DNA of 64,000 nucleotides, taken from NCBI GenBank assembly GCA_021323265.1, contig JAJTCO010000037.1, forward strand, positions 1-64,000. Reading direction: 5' to 3'. This document shows positions 52,763-61,806 of this stretch, piece after piece. Within the stretch, counting starts at the first letter, position 1; each line of letters begins with the position of its first letter. The notes below the pieces were generated by a model that saw only the letters and a program-made list of their open reading frames with translations, was not told the origin of the DNA and ran no database searches. Source of the DNA: Pseudoduganella sp. (lineage in GTDB: Bacteria > Pseudomonadota > Gammaproteobacteria > Burkholderiales > Burkholderiaceae_D). Position numbers and translations under genes: made by a program.

Positions 52763-55531
52763 TTAGTTAATGGTGAAGTTAGCGTTCGAGACGTCGAAGA
52801 ACACATTCCCCACCGCCTCGACCTTGATGCGCGCCGCTGTCGTCGAGACCGGCGGCAGCGTCACCGCTTTGCTGCCGTTGTTCGGCGTGCTGGCGGCAAG
52901 CACATGCGGGTAGGTCAGGCCCCCATCGGTCGACAGGCTGATCTTCACGTTGGCGGTGTTCACCGGCGCGGCAGCAGTATTTGCCACATTCCACGTCACC
53001 GTCAGCGGCGCGCCGCCTGCCACCGAGATCGCCGTGTTGGGCGCCGTCACCAGGAACGGGCCGGCACCGGTTGCCAGCACCAGGCTGGTGGCGGCGCTGC
53101 CCACGCCGCCATGGCCGTCACGCGCCGTCAGGCGGAAGTTCAGCGTTGCGGGGCGCGCATTTACGTTTCTCACGCCGGTATAGCTGGCTGTCGGCAGGAA
53201 CTCCGAATAACAGGCGATGTTTGCCGCAGTCGGCGGCGACGCCGGCGCGGGGCAAGCGCCCGTTTCAGCGTTGGTGTTGTTGGCCAGGATCTGCGCCATG
53301 TCCGGGAAGACGCGGGTTGGATCAGTGCTGACGACGTTCTCGCCGGGCGAGCCGTAGATCAGGGCATCGCTGTCGCTGACCACGGCCTGCACGCCGAACT
53401 GCCGGAACAACGGGCCGTTGGCCTTGCTGTTGCTCATGAGCGCCGTGCCGCTGGTGCCTGCGCGGTCGTTCTGCTCCCACATGTAGGTCATCGGGTCGCC
53501 TTCCGCGTTGCTTGCGCTGCCGGTCAGTGCGAAGGGCGTGCGGATGGGGATCGTATAGCTTGGCGTTACGCTGACCACAGGCACGCTGTTGCCGGTCTGC
53601 GTCAAGGCGCCGCGCTTGTTGGTCGGCCCGCCGGCGACGATCTCGTTGACATGCCCGCTGCAGCCGCCGCTGCAGTTCCCCAGCTGTAGCACGCCGGCCA
53701 CCACCCCGGCCAGCGAACCGCCGAAGGTGGCGGTGAAGCCGGCGTCGGTCACGGAGCTGATGGTGACCGTGGCGCCGGCGGGCCAACCGGGAATCGCTTC
53801 GATGGCCGACTTGATGCCCACCGTGCTGTAGTTGCTGCCGCGGACGATCGGCGCCGATACGTTGCCGTTGTAGGACAGCGTGAATTGCTGGCCATTGCTG
53901 GTGAAGCTGCGCAGCGCGCCCATCTGCACCGAGCTAAGGTTCGTTTCGGCGCCGGACGTGTAAGCGGTGATTTCATCGAAGCTGCGCTGCGACCAGTAAG
54001 CGTCGCTGTGCGTCTGCAGGTTGTCGGTGCCGCAGATGCCGGCGTAGGCCATGATCGACGAGCCGCTGCCAGGCTCCACCGACGTGACGGCGTTGCGATT
54101 GCCGCCCGCGCAGCTGCCGACGGTGCCGTTGAAGGTATGGTTGCCTGCAAACTGGTGACCAAGTTCATGGGCGACGTAGTCGACGGCATAGAAGTCGCCT
54201 ACAGGCGTGGGCAATCCGGTGCAGCCTTGCGCCTTGTAGCTGCCGCCCACCACGCCCAGGCTGGCGATGCCGCCGCCGTTCAGGCCCAGCGCGATGTGGC
54301 CCACGTCGAAGTTGCCCGCCCCTGCCAGCAGGCCGATGACCGTGCGGTTGCGCGTCAGCGTGGAGCCGCTGCAACCCGATGCCTGGGTTGGCGTGAAGCA
54401 GGCCGTGGCGCCGCATGGCCCGTTGGCGCCGGTCATCTGCGCGTCGGTGTCCAGGTTCAGCGCGTCGGTATTGTTGATCAACATGAGGCGGATCGACGTT
54501 TCGTCTTCGTAGACCTGGGTGACGCGGTTGATCAGGCCGACCTTGGCTGCCGTCACGTTGGCGCTGCCGCCGAAATAGTTGGCATACGTGGGGTCGGTCA
54601 GCAGCGCCAGGCGGTAGGTGCGCAGCTGGGTGCCGGTGGCGGCGGCGGCGCTTACGTCGTCGGCCACCACGTGGTAGGAACTGGTGGCGGCATTTTCTCC
54701 TTCGGCTGCGGTGACCGAGTAGGCGCCCACCCCGCGCGTCGGGTCGGCGGCGAAGCTTGCCGAGATCACGCCCTCCTTGTCGGCCGTGACCACCATGCTG
54801 TGTACCGGGCCGAAGGTGGAGGCTTCGTTGCTCACGGCGACAGCGACCGATGCGCCCGGGGTGAAGCCGGCGCCCTTGACTTCCACTTCGTCGCCGGCGT
54901 GGACGAAGCTGCGCGTCAGGACCACTTGCGGCGCCTTGATCTCACCTTCCTTGAAAGGGCCGTGGCGGTTCGGCAGGTCGCGCGCGTGGTAGCTGGTGTA
55001 GACGCTGTCGTCGAGATGGTGGACCGGGTCCACATACCAGGCGCCGTCGGGCGAGCGCACCGAGGCACGCAAACCGAGCGGCGAAATATCCATGCGCAGC
55101 GTGGCCGATGGATCGTCGATGCCGCGCCCTGCGAAGGTGCGGATCTCGGGATGCTTGGCTGCCAGTCCCGGCTCCATCACCGGCGAATCGACGACGCGGA
55201 AGCGCTGGTAGCCGCCCTGCGGATGCGGCAGCGAGATGACCAGGTCACTATGCTTGGCGGACTTCGCGCGTTCGTGCGGCGCCTGTGCCAGCAACTGCGC
55301 CATGCCGGCGCGGTCCAGGGTCGCGGCGTGATAGCGGCGCGGCAGCGCGGGGGCGGCGGCCCGCTTGCCGTGCGCGCGCTGGACATCGGCCTCGCCGGCA
55401 TCGCGCCAGTAAGCGCCACTGGACTGCACTGCGACATTGCGCTTGCCATTGTTTTCTGCTGCCAGGGTGTTCACTGCGCCGAGGATCAGCGCGCTCGCGA
55501 GCGCGAGCTTGAGGGGGGTATGCGTAGCCAT
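52763..55531 (-). CDS. Secreted reprolysin-like zinc metalloprotease
   Basis: A 922-residue exported protease. A signal peptide (ending NTLAAENN) precedes a long propeptide with VISLPHPQGGYQRFRVVDSP. The catalytic domain holds HELGHQFAGNH near residue 453, a HExxH zinc site with a third His six residues on, as in M12B/reprolysin-like enzymes. A region of repeated beta domains follows, with Ig-like VTWNVANTAAAPVNTANVKISL-type strands described here by their start, and a C-terminal SNANFTIN. It probably digests proteins outside the cell. The ATG at 55531 has AAGG 7 bases upstream. Confidence 0.88.
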   Translation of the reverse strand: MATHTPLKLALASALILGAVNTLAAENNGKRNVAVQSSGAYWRDAGEADVQRAHGKRAAAPALPRRYHAATLDRAGMAQLLAQAPHERAKSAKHSDLVISLPHPQGGYQRFRVVDSPVMEPGLAAKHPEIRTFAGRGIDDPSATLRMDISPLGLRASVRSPDGAWYVDPVHHLDDSVYTSYHARDLPNRHGPFKEGEIKAPQVVLTRSFVHAGDEVEVKGAGFTPGASVAVAVSNEASTFGPVHSMVVTADKEGVISASFAADPTRGVGAYSVTAAEGENAATSSYHVVADDVSAAAATGTQLRTYRLALLTDPTYANYFGGSANVTAAKVGLINRVTQVYEDETSIRLMLINNTDALNLDTDAQMTGANGPCGATACFTPTQASGCSGSTLTRNRTVIGLLAGAGNFDVGHIALGLNGGGIASLGVVGGSYKAQGCTGLPTPVGDFYAVDYVAHELGHQFAGNHTFNGTVGSCAGGNRNAVTSVEPGSGSSIMAYAGICGTDNLQTHSDAYWSQRSFDEITAYTSGAETNLSSVQMGALRSFTSNGQQFTLSYNGNVSAPIVRGSNYSTVGIKSAIEAIPGWPAGATVTISSVTDAGFTATFGGSLAGVVAGVLQLGNCSGGCSGHVNEIVAGGPTNKRGALTQTGNSVPVVSVTPSYTIPIRTPFALTGSASNAEGDPMTYMWEQNDRAGTSGTALMSNSKANGPLFRQFGVQAVVSDSDALIYGSPGENVVSTDPTRVFPDMAQILANNTNAETGACPAPASPPTAANIACYSEFLPTASYTGVRNVNARPATLNFRLTARDGHGGVGSAATSLVLATGAGPFLVTAPNTAISVAGGAPLTVTWNVANTAAAPVNTANVKISLSTDGGLTYPHVLAASTPNNGSKAVTLPPVSTTAARIKVEAVGNVFFDVSNANFTIN

Positions 55532-55747
55532 TCCGTGCCTTTTCATTTAATAGGTTGTTGAAGGTCGAAACTGTGGAACTACTGCAAGGGAGGAGTATTT
55601 CGGAATTGCTGGGTTACCTCAAGCGGCGTTCGATTGCGACGTCGCCGGGCGGCGACAACTTGCAAGGGCTGTGCTGGATTCGTGATGGCTGCCGCCGAAA
55701 TCTGCCGCCGTGATAGCATGCGCAACTGTCGAACCATAGGAGACCTC

Positions 55748-56170
55748 ATGGCATTCCACTGGACCCAATCTACCGACACGATCGACTGGGAAGAGATGTC
55801 CGAGCTCTATCGCATCGCCCCGCTTGGGAACAAGAGCGGCGACTGGCTCAAGACCACCTACTCCAACAGCATGTTCAAGTGCATCGCATTCGATGGCGGG
55901 AAGATCGTCGCTGCCGGACGTGCAGTGGCCGATGGCGCGGACTGTTCCTATCTCTGCGATATCGTGGTCCATCCCGCGTACCAAGGCACGGGACTCGGAA
56001 AGGAACTCATACAAAGACTGGTGAACCTGTCCAAGGGCCACCGCAAGATCATCCTGTATGCCGTTCCTGGACGCGAACCGTTCTATGAAAAATTCGGCTT
56101 TCGCCGCATGAACACTGCGATGGCCATTTTTGAGGATCCGCAGAAGGCAGCAGCGGATGGATACATATGA
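55748..56170 (+). CDS. GNAT family N-acetyltransferase
   Basis: A 140-residue GNAT. The acetyl-CoA loop is HPAYQGTGLGKELIQRLV and the end FYEKFGFRRMNTAMAIFE is typical. AGGAG lies 6 bases before the ATG. It overlaps the cupin gene in ATGA. The acceptor amine is unknown. Local codon use is less G+C-biased than the neighbours, a possible sign of recent acquisition. Confidence 0.9.
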   Translation: MAFHWTQSTDTIDWEEMSELYRIAPLGNKSGDWLKTTYSNSMFKCIAFDGGKIVAAGRAVADGADCSYLCDIVVHPAYQGTGLGKELIQRLVNLSKGHRKIILYAVPGREPFYEKFGFRRMNTAMAIFEDPQKAAADGYI

Positions 56171-56574
56171 CGGAAGCTATCGGCTCATATCAATCGGTTG
56201 CAACCTACCTCCACCTTGGCGCAGGCGGGACAGCAGTACCTCTCGAAGTCGACGAGGAATTCTGGAGCAAGCTGACAAGCGGCGGCTTCGATCATCTTGG
56301 TCCCGGCAGGCTGTTTTCCGCCTACGACTTCAACGCAGACTGGACCAGCTGGGAGAGGCATCCGGCCGGGGAGGAAGTGGTGGTGCTGCTGTCCGGCGCG
56401 CTGGAGTTCGTGCTGGAACTCGATGACGCCGAGCGGCGCGTGGAACTAAGCCAGCCCGGCCAGTTCCTGCTCGTCCCGCGCGGCGCCTGGCATACCGCCA
56501 ACGTCGCGCAGCAAGCGCGGGCGCTGTTCATCACGCCCGGCGAGGGCACCGAACACCGCCCGCGATCGCGCTGA
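56167..56574 (+). CDS. Cupin-domain protein
   Basis: A 135-residue single-domain cupin. The barrel motifs are WERHPAGEEVVVLLSGALEF and the second motif PGQFLLVPRGAWHTA, where His and Glu can hold a metal. Its translation is coupled to the GNAT gene. Function unknown; ChrR-like or sugar-binding roles are possible. It is convergent with msrA, one base from its stop. Confidence 0.88.
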   Translation: MTEAIGSYQSVATYLHLGAGGTAVPLEVDEEFWSKLTSGGFDHLGPGRLFSAYDFNADWTSWERHPAGEEVVVLLSGALEFVLELDDAERRVELSQPGQFLLVPRGAWHTANVAQQARALFITPGEGTEHRPRSR

Positions 56575-57099
56575 CTATTTGAGCTTTCCGGCGTAGGTCT
56601 TGCGGAACTTGGCCACCTTGGGCGCCACGATGAAGGCGCAGTAGCCCTGCAGCGGGTGCTGGGCAAAGTAATTCTGGTGGTAGTCTTCGGCCTTGAAGAA
56701 CGGCCCCGCCGGCGACAGCTCGGTCACGATGGGGGCATCCCACACGTGGGCCATTTCCGCCATCACCTGGCGCGCGGTGGCTTCCTGCTCGGGCGTCAGG
56801 TAATAGATCACGGAGCGGTATTGGGTGCCGACGTCGTTGCCCTGGCGGTTCAGGGTGGTCGGGTCGTGGATGGTGAAGAAGATTTCCAGCAGGTCGCGGT
56901 AGCTGATTTCGGCCGGGTCGAACTCCAGCCGGACCACTTCGGCATGGCCGGTCTCGCCGGTGCACACCTGCTCATACGTCGGATTGGGTTGCGCGCCGCC
57001 CATGTAACCGGATTCGACCTTGGTCACACCGCGCGCCTCCAGGTACACCGCTTCGGTGCACCAAAAGCATCCACCGCCCAGGATTGCCACTTCAGCCAT
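56575..57099 (-). CDS. msrA: Peptide-methionine (S)-S-oxide reductase
   Basis: A 174-residue MsrA with the active-site motif GGCFWCTEAV (Cys near residue 12), GYMGG, TGHAEVVRLEFDP and YHQNYFA. It repairs the S-form of oxidised methionine using thioredoxin, whose trxA gene in this window is truncated. AGGAGG is 6 bases before the ATG. Confidence 0.96.
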   Translation of the reverse strand: MAEVAILGGGCFWCTEAVYLEARGVTKVESGYMGGAQPNPTYEQVCTGETGHAEVVRLEFDPAEISYRDLLEIFFTIHDPTTLNRQGNDVGTQYRSVIYYLTPEQEATARQVMAEMAHVWDAPIVTELSPAGPFFKAEDYHQNYFAQHPLQGYCAFIVAPKVAKFRKTYAGKLK

Positions 57100-57250
57100 A
57101 TCGCCCTCCTCACGTGCCGGAAGTATTACTGTAGCGCAAATCAGCGGGCACCGCTGAAAAAGTGCCGCCTTAGCGAAAATCCCCGTCGCTTTCGCCAAAG
57201 GTTAGACTACCGATCTTTGGCATAATCTCTTTGAAACAAACAGGTCCCGC

Positions 57251-57757
57251 ATGAATACCAGCTCCCCCCGCGCCACCTCGCGCGAGTTCGACAGCGTGCA
57301 TTTTCGGCAAGCTCTGTCGCAATTTGCCACAGGTGTAACCGTGATTACCACACGGCTCGCTGATGGAAGTTTTCGTGGCTTGACGGCCAGCTCCTTCAAT
57401 TCCGTCTCGCTCGACCCGCCATTGGTGCTGTGGAGCCTGGGCGCCGGCGCAAATAGCCTGCCCATTTTCAGCGGCAATTCGCACTATGTGATCAATGTGC
57501 TGAGCGCGGAACAGGCCCACCTGGCCCGGCTGTTTTCGACCCGGACGGAAGATCCGTTCGGCACGGTCGAATTCGAGCTGTCGCGCACGGGCCAGCCGAT
57601 CCTGAAGGGCTGCACGGCGTGGTTTGAATGCCACAACCGCAGCCGCTATCCGGAGGGCGACCACGTGATTTTCGTGGGCGAAGTGGAACACTGCGAGTTT
57701 GCCGGGCACGCGCCGCTGGTGTTCCATGGCGGACGGTTCCGGGACTTGGTGAAATGA
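57251..57757 (+). CDS. Flavin reductase family protein
   Basis: A 168-residue split-barrel FMN protein with FRQALSQFATGVTVITT, GLTASSFNSVSLDPPLVL and the late HVIFVGEVEHCEF. Such proteins reduce free flavin with NAD(P)H for a partner oxygenase. No oxygenase adjoins; gcdH follows after 36 bases, so they may share a transcript. Confidence 0.9.
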   Translation: MNTSSPRATSREFDSVHFRQALSQFATGVTVITTRLADGSFRGLTASSFNSVSLDPPLVLWSLGAGANSLPIFSGNSHYVINVLSAEQAHLARLFSTRTEDPFGTVEFELSRTGQPILKGCTAWFECHNRSRYPEGDHVIFVGEVEHCEFAGHAPLVFHGGRFRDLVK

Positions 57758-57793
57758 TTGACTTTTTATAAACGAAGAGAGACAGGAAGCACG

Positions 57794-58978
57794 ATGAGCC
57801 ACACCAAAGCCGCATTCCACTGGGACGATCCCCTGCTGTTGAACGACCAGCTGACCGACGAGGAGCGCATGGTGCGCGACGCCGCCGCGGCTTATTGCCA
57901 GGACAAGCTGAAGCCGCGCATCCTGGAAGCTTTCCGCCATGAGCAGATGGATACCTCCATCTTCCGCGAAATGGGCGAACTGGGCCTGCTGGGCCCGACC
58001 ATTCCAGAACAGTACGGCGGTCCGGGCCTGAACTACGTGGCGTACGGCCTGATCGCACGCGAAGTCGAGCGCATCGATTCCGGCTACCGCTCGATGATGT
58101 CGGTGCAGTCCTCCCTGGTGATGGTGCCGATCTTCGAATTCGGCACTGAAGAGCAAAAGCAGAAGTACCTGCCGAAGCTGGCCACCGGCGAATGGATCGG
58201 CTGCTTCGGCCTGACCGAGCCGAACCACGGCTCCGATCCGGGTTCGATGATCACCCGCGCCAAGAAAGTTCCGGGCGGCTACTCGCTGACCGGTTCCAAG
58301 ATGTGGATCACCAATTCGCCCGTGGCCGACGTGTTCGTCGTGTGGGCCAAGGATGACGAAGGCGCGATCCGCGGCTTCGTGCTGGAAAAGGGCTGGAAGG
58401 GCCTGTCCGCACCGGCCATCCACGGCAAGTTCGGCCTGCGCGCATCGATCACCGGCGAAATCGTGATGGACGAAGTGTTCTGCCCGGAAGAGAACGCCTT
58501 CCCGGACGTGCGCGGCCTGAAGGGCCCGTTCACCTGCCTGAACTCGGCCCGCTACGGCATCGCCTGGGGTGCGCTGGGCGCGGCGGAAGACTGCTGGCAC
58601 ACGGCCCGCCAGTACACCCTGGACCGCAAGCAGTTCGGCCGCCCGCTGGCCGCCAACCAGCTGGTGCAGAAGAAGCTGGCCGACATGCAGACCGAAATCA
58701 CGCTGGGCCTGCAAGGCTGCCTGCGCCTGGGCCGCATGAAGGACGAAGGCACGGCCGCTGTCGAGATCACCTCCATCATGAAGCGAAACTCCTGCGGCAA
58801 GTCGCTGGACATCGCCCGCGTGGCGCGCGACATGCTGGGCGGTAACGGTATCTCCGACGAGTTCGGCATCATCCGCCACATGGTGAACCTGGAAGTGGTC
58901 AACACCTACGAAGGCACGCACGACATCCACGCCCTGATCCTGGGCCGCGCGATGACGGGCATCCAGGCCTTCCAGTAA
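57794..58978 (+). CDS. gcdH: Glutaryl-CoA dehydrogenase
   Basis: A 394-residue acyl-CoA dehydrogenase. [15 protein letters not shown] and [13 protein letters not shown] are the FAD-binding strands, [21 protein letters not shown] the helical core, and [16 protein letters not shown] carries the catalytic glutamate. These match GcdH, which oxidises and decarboxylates glutaryl-CoA to crotonyl-CoA in lysine and tryptophan breakdown. Start at 57794; GGAAG upstream. Full length. Confidence 0.95.
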   Translation: MSHTKAAFHWDDPLLLNDQLTDEERMVRDAAAAYCQDKLKPRILEAFRHEQMDTSIFREMGELGLLGPTIPEQYGGPGLNYVAYGLIAREVERIDSGYRSMMSVQSSLVMVPIFEFGTEEQKQKYLPKLATGEWIGCFGLTEPNHGSDPGSMITRAKKVPGGYSLTGSKMWITNSPVADVFVVWAKDDEGAIRGFVLEKGWKGLSAPAIHGKFGLRASITGEIVMDEVFCPEENAFPDVRGLKGPFTCLNSARYGIAWGALGAAEDCWHTARQYTLDRKQFGRPLAANQLVQKKLADMQTEITLGLQGCLRLGRMKDEGTAAVEITSIMKRNSCGKSLDIARVARDMLGGNGISDEFGIIRHMVNLEVVNTYEGTHDIHALILGRAMTGIQAFQ

Positions 58979-59006
58979 AAAAAACGGGGACGTAACACGT
59001 TTTTTA
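58979..59006. repeat. Family B repeat, half copy
   Basis: Directly after the gcdH stop, a run of A and CGGGGACGTA repeat the context found after the rho stop, followed by ACACGTTTTTT, so the right half differs. AAAAAACG and CGTTTTTT can pair. Confidence 0.6.
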
Positions 59007-59012
59007 GCAACG

Positions 59013-59040
59013 AGCCCCGCCGCGAGCGGGGCTTTTTCTT
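59013..59040 (+). terminator. Terminator after gcdH
   Basis: AGCCCCGC (59013-59020) pairs with GCGGGGCT (59026-59033), and TTTTT follows. Confidence 0.88.
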
Positions 59041-59106
59041 GTCCAGCCGGGACATTGCTTCCGTGCTAGCATGCCGGCTGATCCTTCTTCCCGATGGAGT
59101 GACCGC

Positions 59107-59580
59107 ATGCCGCAAGATAGCGTTCCAAGCTTGTATGAATGGCTGGGTGGTAGCACGGCATTGAACACCCTGACCGATCACTTCTACCGGCACGTGAAAA
59201 ACGACGCGCTGCTCGGCGCAGTCTTTGCCCACATGGGCGACCATCATCCGGCCCATGTGGCGGCATTTCTCGGCGAAGTCCTGGGCGGGCCGCCGGCCTA
59301 TTCCGCAAGCCACGGCGGCCATGCGCATATGGTGCGGCAGCACCTGGGGCGCCACCTGTCGCAGGAACAGCGCCGCCGCTGGGTGGCCCTGCTGCTGGAA
59401 ACGGCCGATGAACTGGGCATGCCGGACGATCCGGAGTTCCGTTCCGCGCTGGTGGGCTACCTGGAATGGGGCTCGCGGCTGGCCGTCATCAATTCCCAGC
59501 CCGGGGCAGCGGTCGATCCCGACCAGCCCATGCCCAAGTGGGGCTGGGGCGAGGTGAAAGGCCCTTACACCGGCGGCTGA
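59107..59580 (+). CDS. Truncated haemoglobin (group II-like)
   Basis: A 157-residue globin. LYEWLGGSTALNTLTDHFYRH and FAHMGDHHPAHVAAFLGEVLGGP cover helices B-E, and HAHMVRQHLGRHLS gives the proximal His (F8). The family binds oxygen or NO and helps with redox stress. GGAG precedes the ATG at 59107. It stands alone between a terminator and a palindrome. Confidence 0.9.
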   Translation: MPQDSVPSLYEWLGGSTALNTLTDHFYRHVKNDALLGAVFAHMGDHHPAHVAAFLGEVLGGPPAYSASHGGHAHMVRQHLGRHLSQEQRRRWVALLLETADELGMPDDPEFRSALVGYLEWGSRLAVINSQPGAAVDPDQPMPKWGWGEVKGPYTGG

Positions 59581-59595
59581 CGCGCCTTGTTGACG

Positions 59596-59640
59596 AGCCC
59601 GTGTCCATCTTGGGGTCTGACCCCAAGGTGGACACGGGCT
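59596..59640. repeat. Palindrome, family C
   Basis: A 45-base near-perfect palindrome centred at 59618. The arms begin AGCCCGTGTCCA and meet at TTGGGGTC/GACCCCAA. It lies between the convergent globin and hydrolase genes. REP-like, with the GGGGTC core shared with family A. Confidence 0.85.
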
Positions 59641-59646
59641 GGACAG

Positions 59647-60753
59647 TTACGGGCGTGCGGGCTTTTTCGTGGCCAGGGGGCGCACGTAGGTCAGCAGGCT
59701 GGTCAGCGTTTTGCCGGGCTCTTCCCACGGCATCATGTGCGCGGAGTGTTCGAACCAGACGCTGTGCTTGGAGGGGGCCTTCAGCTGCGCCATCCATTTG
59801 ACGACGGGCTCGGTCGGCGTGGTGTAGTCGTGGCGTCCGAGGAATTGCACGATGGGGATGGGGAATTGCTTGATGCCGGAGAAGTCGACTTCGGTCCATT
59901 CCTGCAGCACGCGTCCCAGCGTCAGCAGGCTGCCTTCGTTGATGGCTTTCCAGTCGGCCTGCTCGTATTCGGGCGACAGGATGGGGCCGGAATAGTAGTA
60001 CTTCGAGTCGCTTCTGTAGGCGCTCAGGCCACCATAGTGCTGCGGCCATTTGCGGGCGGTGATGATGCGCTCGCGCGTGATCGGCTGGTCGCCCGGATAG
60101 GGGGCGATCGCTTCCATCTCTTTCAGCGCTTCAGTGTTGTTGTGCTTGCGGGCTTGTGCCATGCCGAACTCGAAGCTGATGCGCTCGTTCTCGCGCACGC
60201 TGGCGACCTGGCCGATGCCGACGTAGGCGTGGAACAGTTCGGGACGTTTCAGCGCGGCGCGCGTGGCGACAATGGTGCCCCAGCTGTGGCCTACCAGGAT
60301 CAGCTTGTCCTTGCCGTATTTGGCGCGCAGGTGTTCGGCGACCTCGATGGCGTCGTCGACGAAGCGGTCGATGCGGATGGTGCCGGCGACCGCTTCGGCA
60401 TCGCTGGCGCGCAGGGTCTTGCCCACGCCGCGCTGGTCGTAATGCGCGACCGTGAAGTATTCCTCGACGGGGCGCTGCCATTGCCAGGTGGTCGGCATGG
60501 AGGGCGATGCGGGGCCGCCGTGCACGAACAGGAGCATGGGGTTGGCGCGGTCCTGGCCGCGCACGTTAATCCACTGGTCGATGCCGCCAATGCGGGCCTT
60601 GTACGTTTCCTGCACGCCTTGCGGCGCGACGATGCGCGTCAGGTCTTCCACGGCGCCGCGCGCGCGCATGCAGGGGGCGGATTCGGCGCAGGTCTGCGCC
60701 ATCGAGGGGATGCTGGTCGTCAGCGCCAGCAGGGCAAGCCAGATTGGTTTCAT
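59647..60753 (-). CDS. Exported alpha/beta hydrolase (proline iminopeptidase-like)
   Basis: A 368-residue hydrolase with a signal peptide (PSMAQ). The oxyanion HGGPASPS is followed by YDQRGVGKT, the nucleophile elbow GHSWGT, the acid region FLGRHDYTTP and the His in EHSAHMMPW. This order is typical of S33 aminopeptidases. Substrate unknown. It is convergent with the globin gene. Confidence 0.9.
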   Translation of the reverse strand: MKPIWLALLALTTSIPSMAQTCAESAPCMRARGAVEDLTRIVAPQGVQETYKARIGGIDQWINVRGQDRANPMLLFVHGGPASPSMPTTWQWQRPVEEYFTVAHYDQRGVGKTLRASDAEAVAGTIRIDRFVDDAIEVAEHLRAKYGKDKLILVGHSWGTIVATRAALKRPELFHAYVGIGQVASVRENERISFEFGMAQARKHNNTEALKEMEAIAPYPGDQPITRERIITARKWPQHYGGLSAYRSDSKYYYSGPILSPEYEQADWKAINEGSLLTLGRVLQEWTEVDFSGIKQFPIPIVQFLGRHDYTTPTEPVVKWMAQLKAPSKHSVWFEHSAHMMPWEEPGKTLTSLLTYVRPLATKKPARP

Positions 60754-60819
60754 GAGTCTTTGCGGGAAGTTAAGGCGCGACAAAGATACACCGAATCCCG
60801 AACTCGTGTCAGGCGGCCC

Positions 60820-61734
60820 TCAGGGCGCAAGCCAGGGCGGGTCGGCCAGCGCCTGCTTCAAGTATTCGACGAAGCGCCGGGTGCGCAATGGGCGCTGCTG
60901 GGCGTGGGCAGGGATCAGGGCGACGATGTCAGCTTCGGGCAGGGCGTGATCGGGCAGCACCTGGCACAGCGCGCCGCTGCGCAGTTCCGCCGCTACGTCC
61001 CATTCCGAACGCTGCATGATGCCGTGGCCGTCCAGCACCCATTGCTTGATGACGCGGCCGTCGTTGCTGGCCAGGGGCGGTTCGATGCGCAAGGTGCGGA
61101 ACTGGCTGGCGCCGGGCGGCTGCAGTTTCCAGCGGGTGGCATCTTCTTCGTTTTCGCGCAGGGCCAGGCAGGCGTGCCGGGCCAGCTCTTCCAGCGTGCG
61201 CGGGGCGCCGTGCCGCGCCAGGTAGGCCGGGGCCGCGCACAGGTAGCGCCGGTTGCGTGCCAGCACTTGCTGGCGCAGGCTGGAGTCGCGCAGCGCGCCG
61301 ATGTGGATCACCACGTCCCACCCTTCGTGCAGGCGCTGGTTGGGGCGGTCCGATAGTTCGAGTTCCACCGCCATGCCCGGGTGCTGTGCGTGGAAGCGCG
61401 CCGCCAGCGGGGCGACGTGGGCGCTGCCAAAGCCCATGGGCGCCAGCACGCGCAGGCGCCCTGCCAGCTCGTCGCGCTGTTCGTGCAGGGCGATGTGCAG
61501 GGCTTCCATTTCGGCCAGGATCGCTTGCGCGCGTTCGGCCAGCAGCTGTCCTTCTTCCGTCAGCGCCATGCCGCGCCCTTGGCGGTTGACCAGCTTGAGC
61601 TGGAGCTTCTCTTCGATCGCTTGCAGGCGCTGGGTGACCGAAGGCGGTGTCACGTCCAGCAGGCGGGCGGTGGCCGAGAGCGAGGGCTGGCTCGCCAGGG
61701 CGCAGAAGAAGCGCAGGTCGTCGGTGGTGAGCAT
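60820..61734 (-). CDS. LysR-family transcriptional regulator
   Basis: A 304-residue LTTR. The N-terminal helix-turn-helix is LRFFCALASQPSLSATARLL and TPPSVTQRLQAIEEKLQLKL; the rest is the periplasmic-binding-type effector domain. ATG at 61734 opens LTTDDLRF. It is divergent from the S41 peptidase, start to start 73 bases, and may control it. Confidence 0.92.
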   Translation of the reverse strand: MLTTDDLRFFCALASQPSLSATARLLDVTPPSVTQRLQAIEEKLQLKLVNRQGRGMALTEEGQLLAERAQAILAEMEALHIALHEQRDELAGRLRVLAPMGFGSAHVAPLAARFHAQHPGMAVELELSDRPNQRLHEGWDVVIHIGALRDSSLRQQVLARNRRYLCAAPAYLARHGAPRTLEELARHACLALRENEEDATRWKLQPPGASQFRTLRIEPPLASNDGRVIKQWVLDGHGIMQRSEWDVAAELRSGALCQVLPDHALPEADIVALIPAHAQQRPLRTRRFVEYLKQALADPPWLAP

Positions 61735-61806
61735 TAAGTCACGCCTTAATTCATCTATCAAAATATCTTAAGCACAGACTTTATTCCATTCATTACAATC
61801 CAGGCA

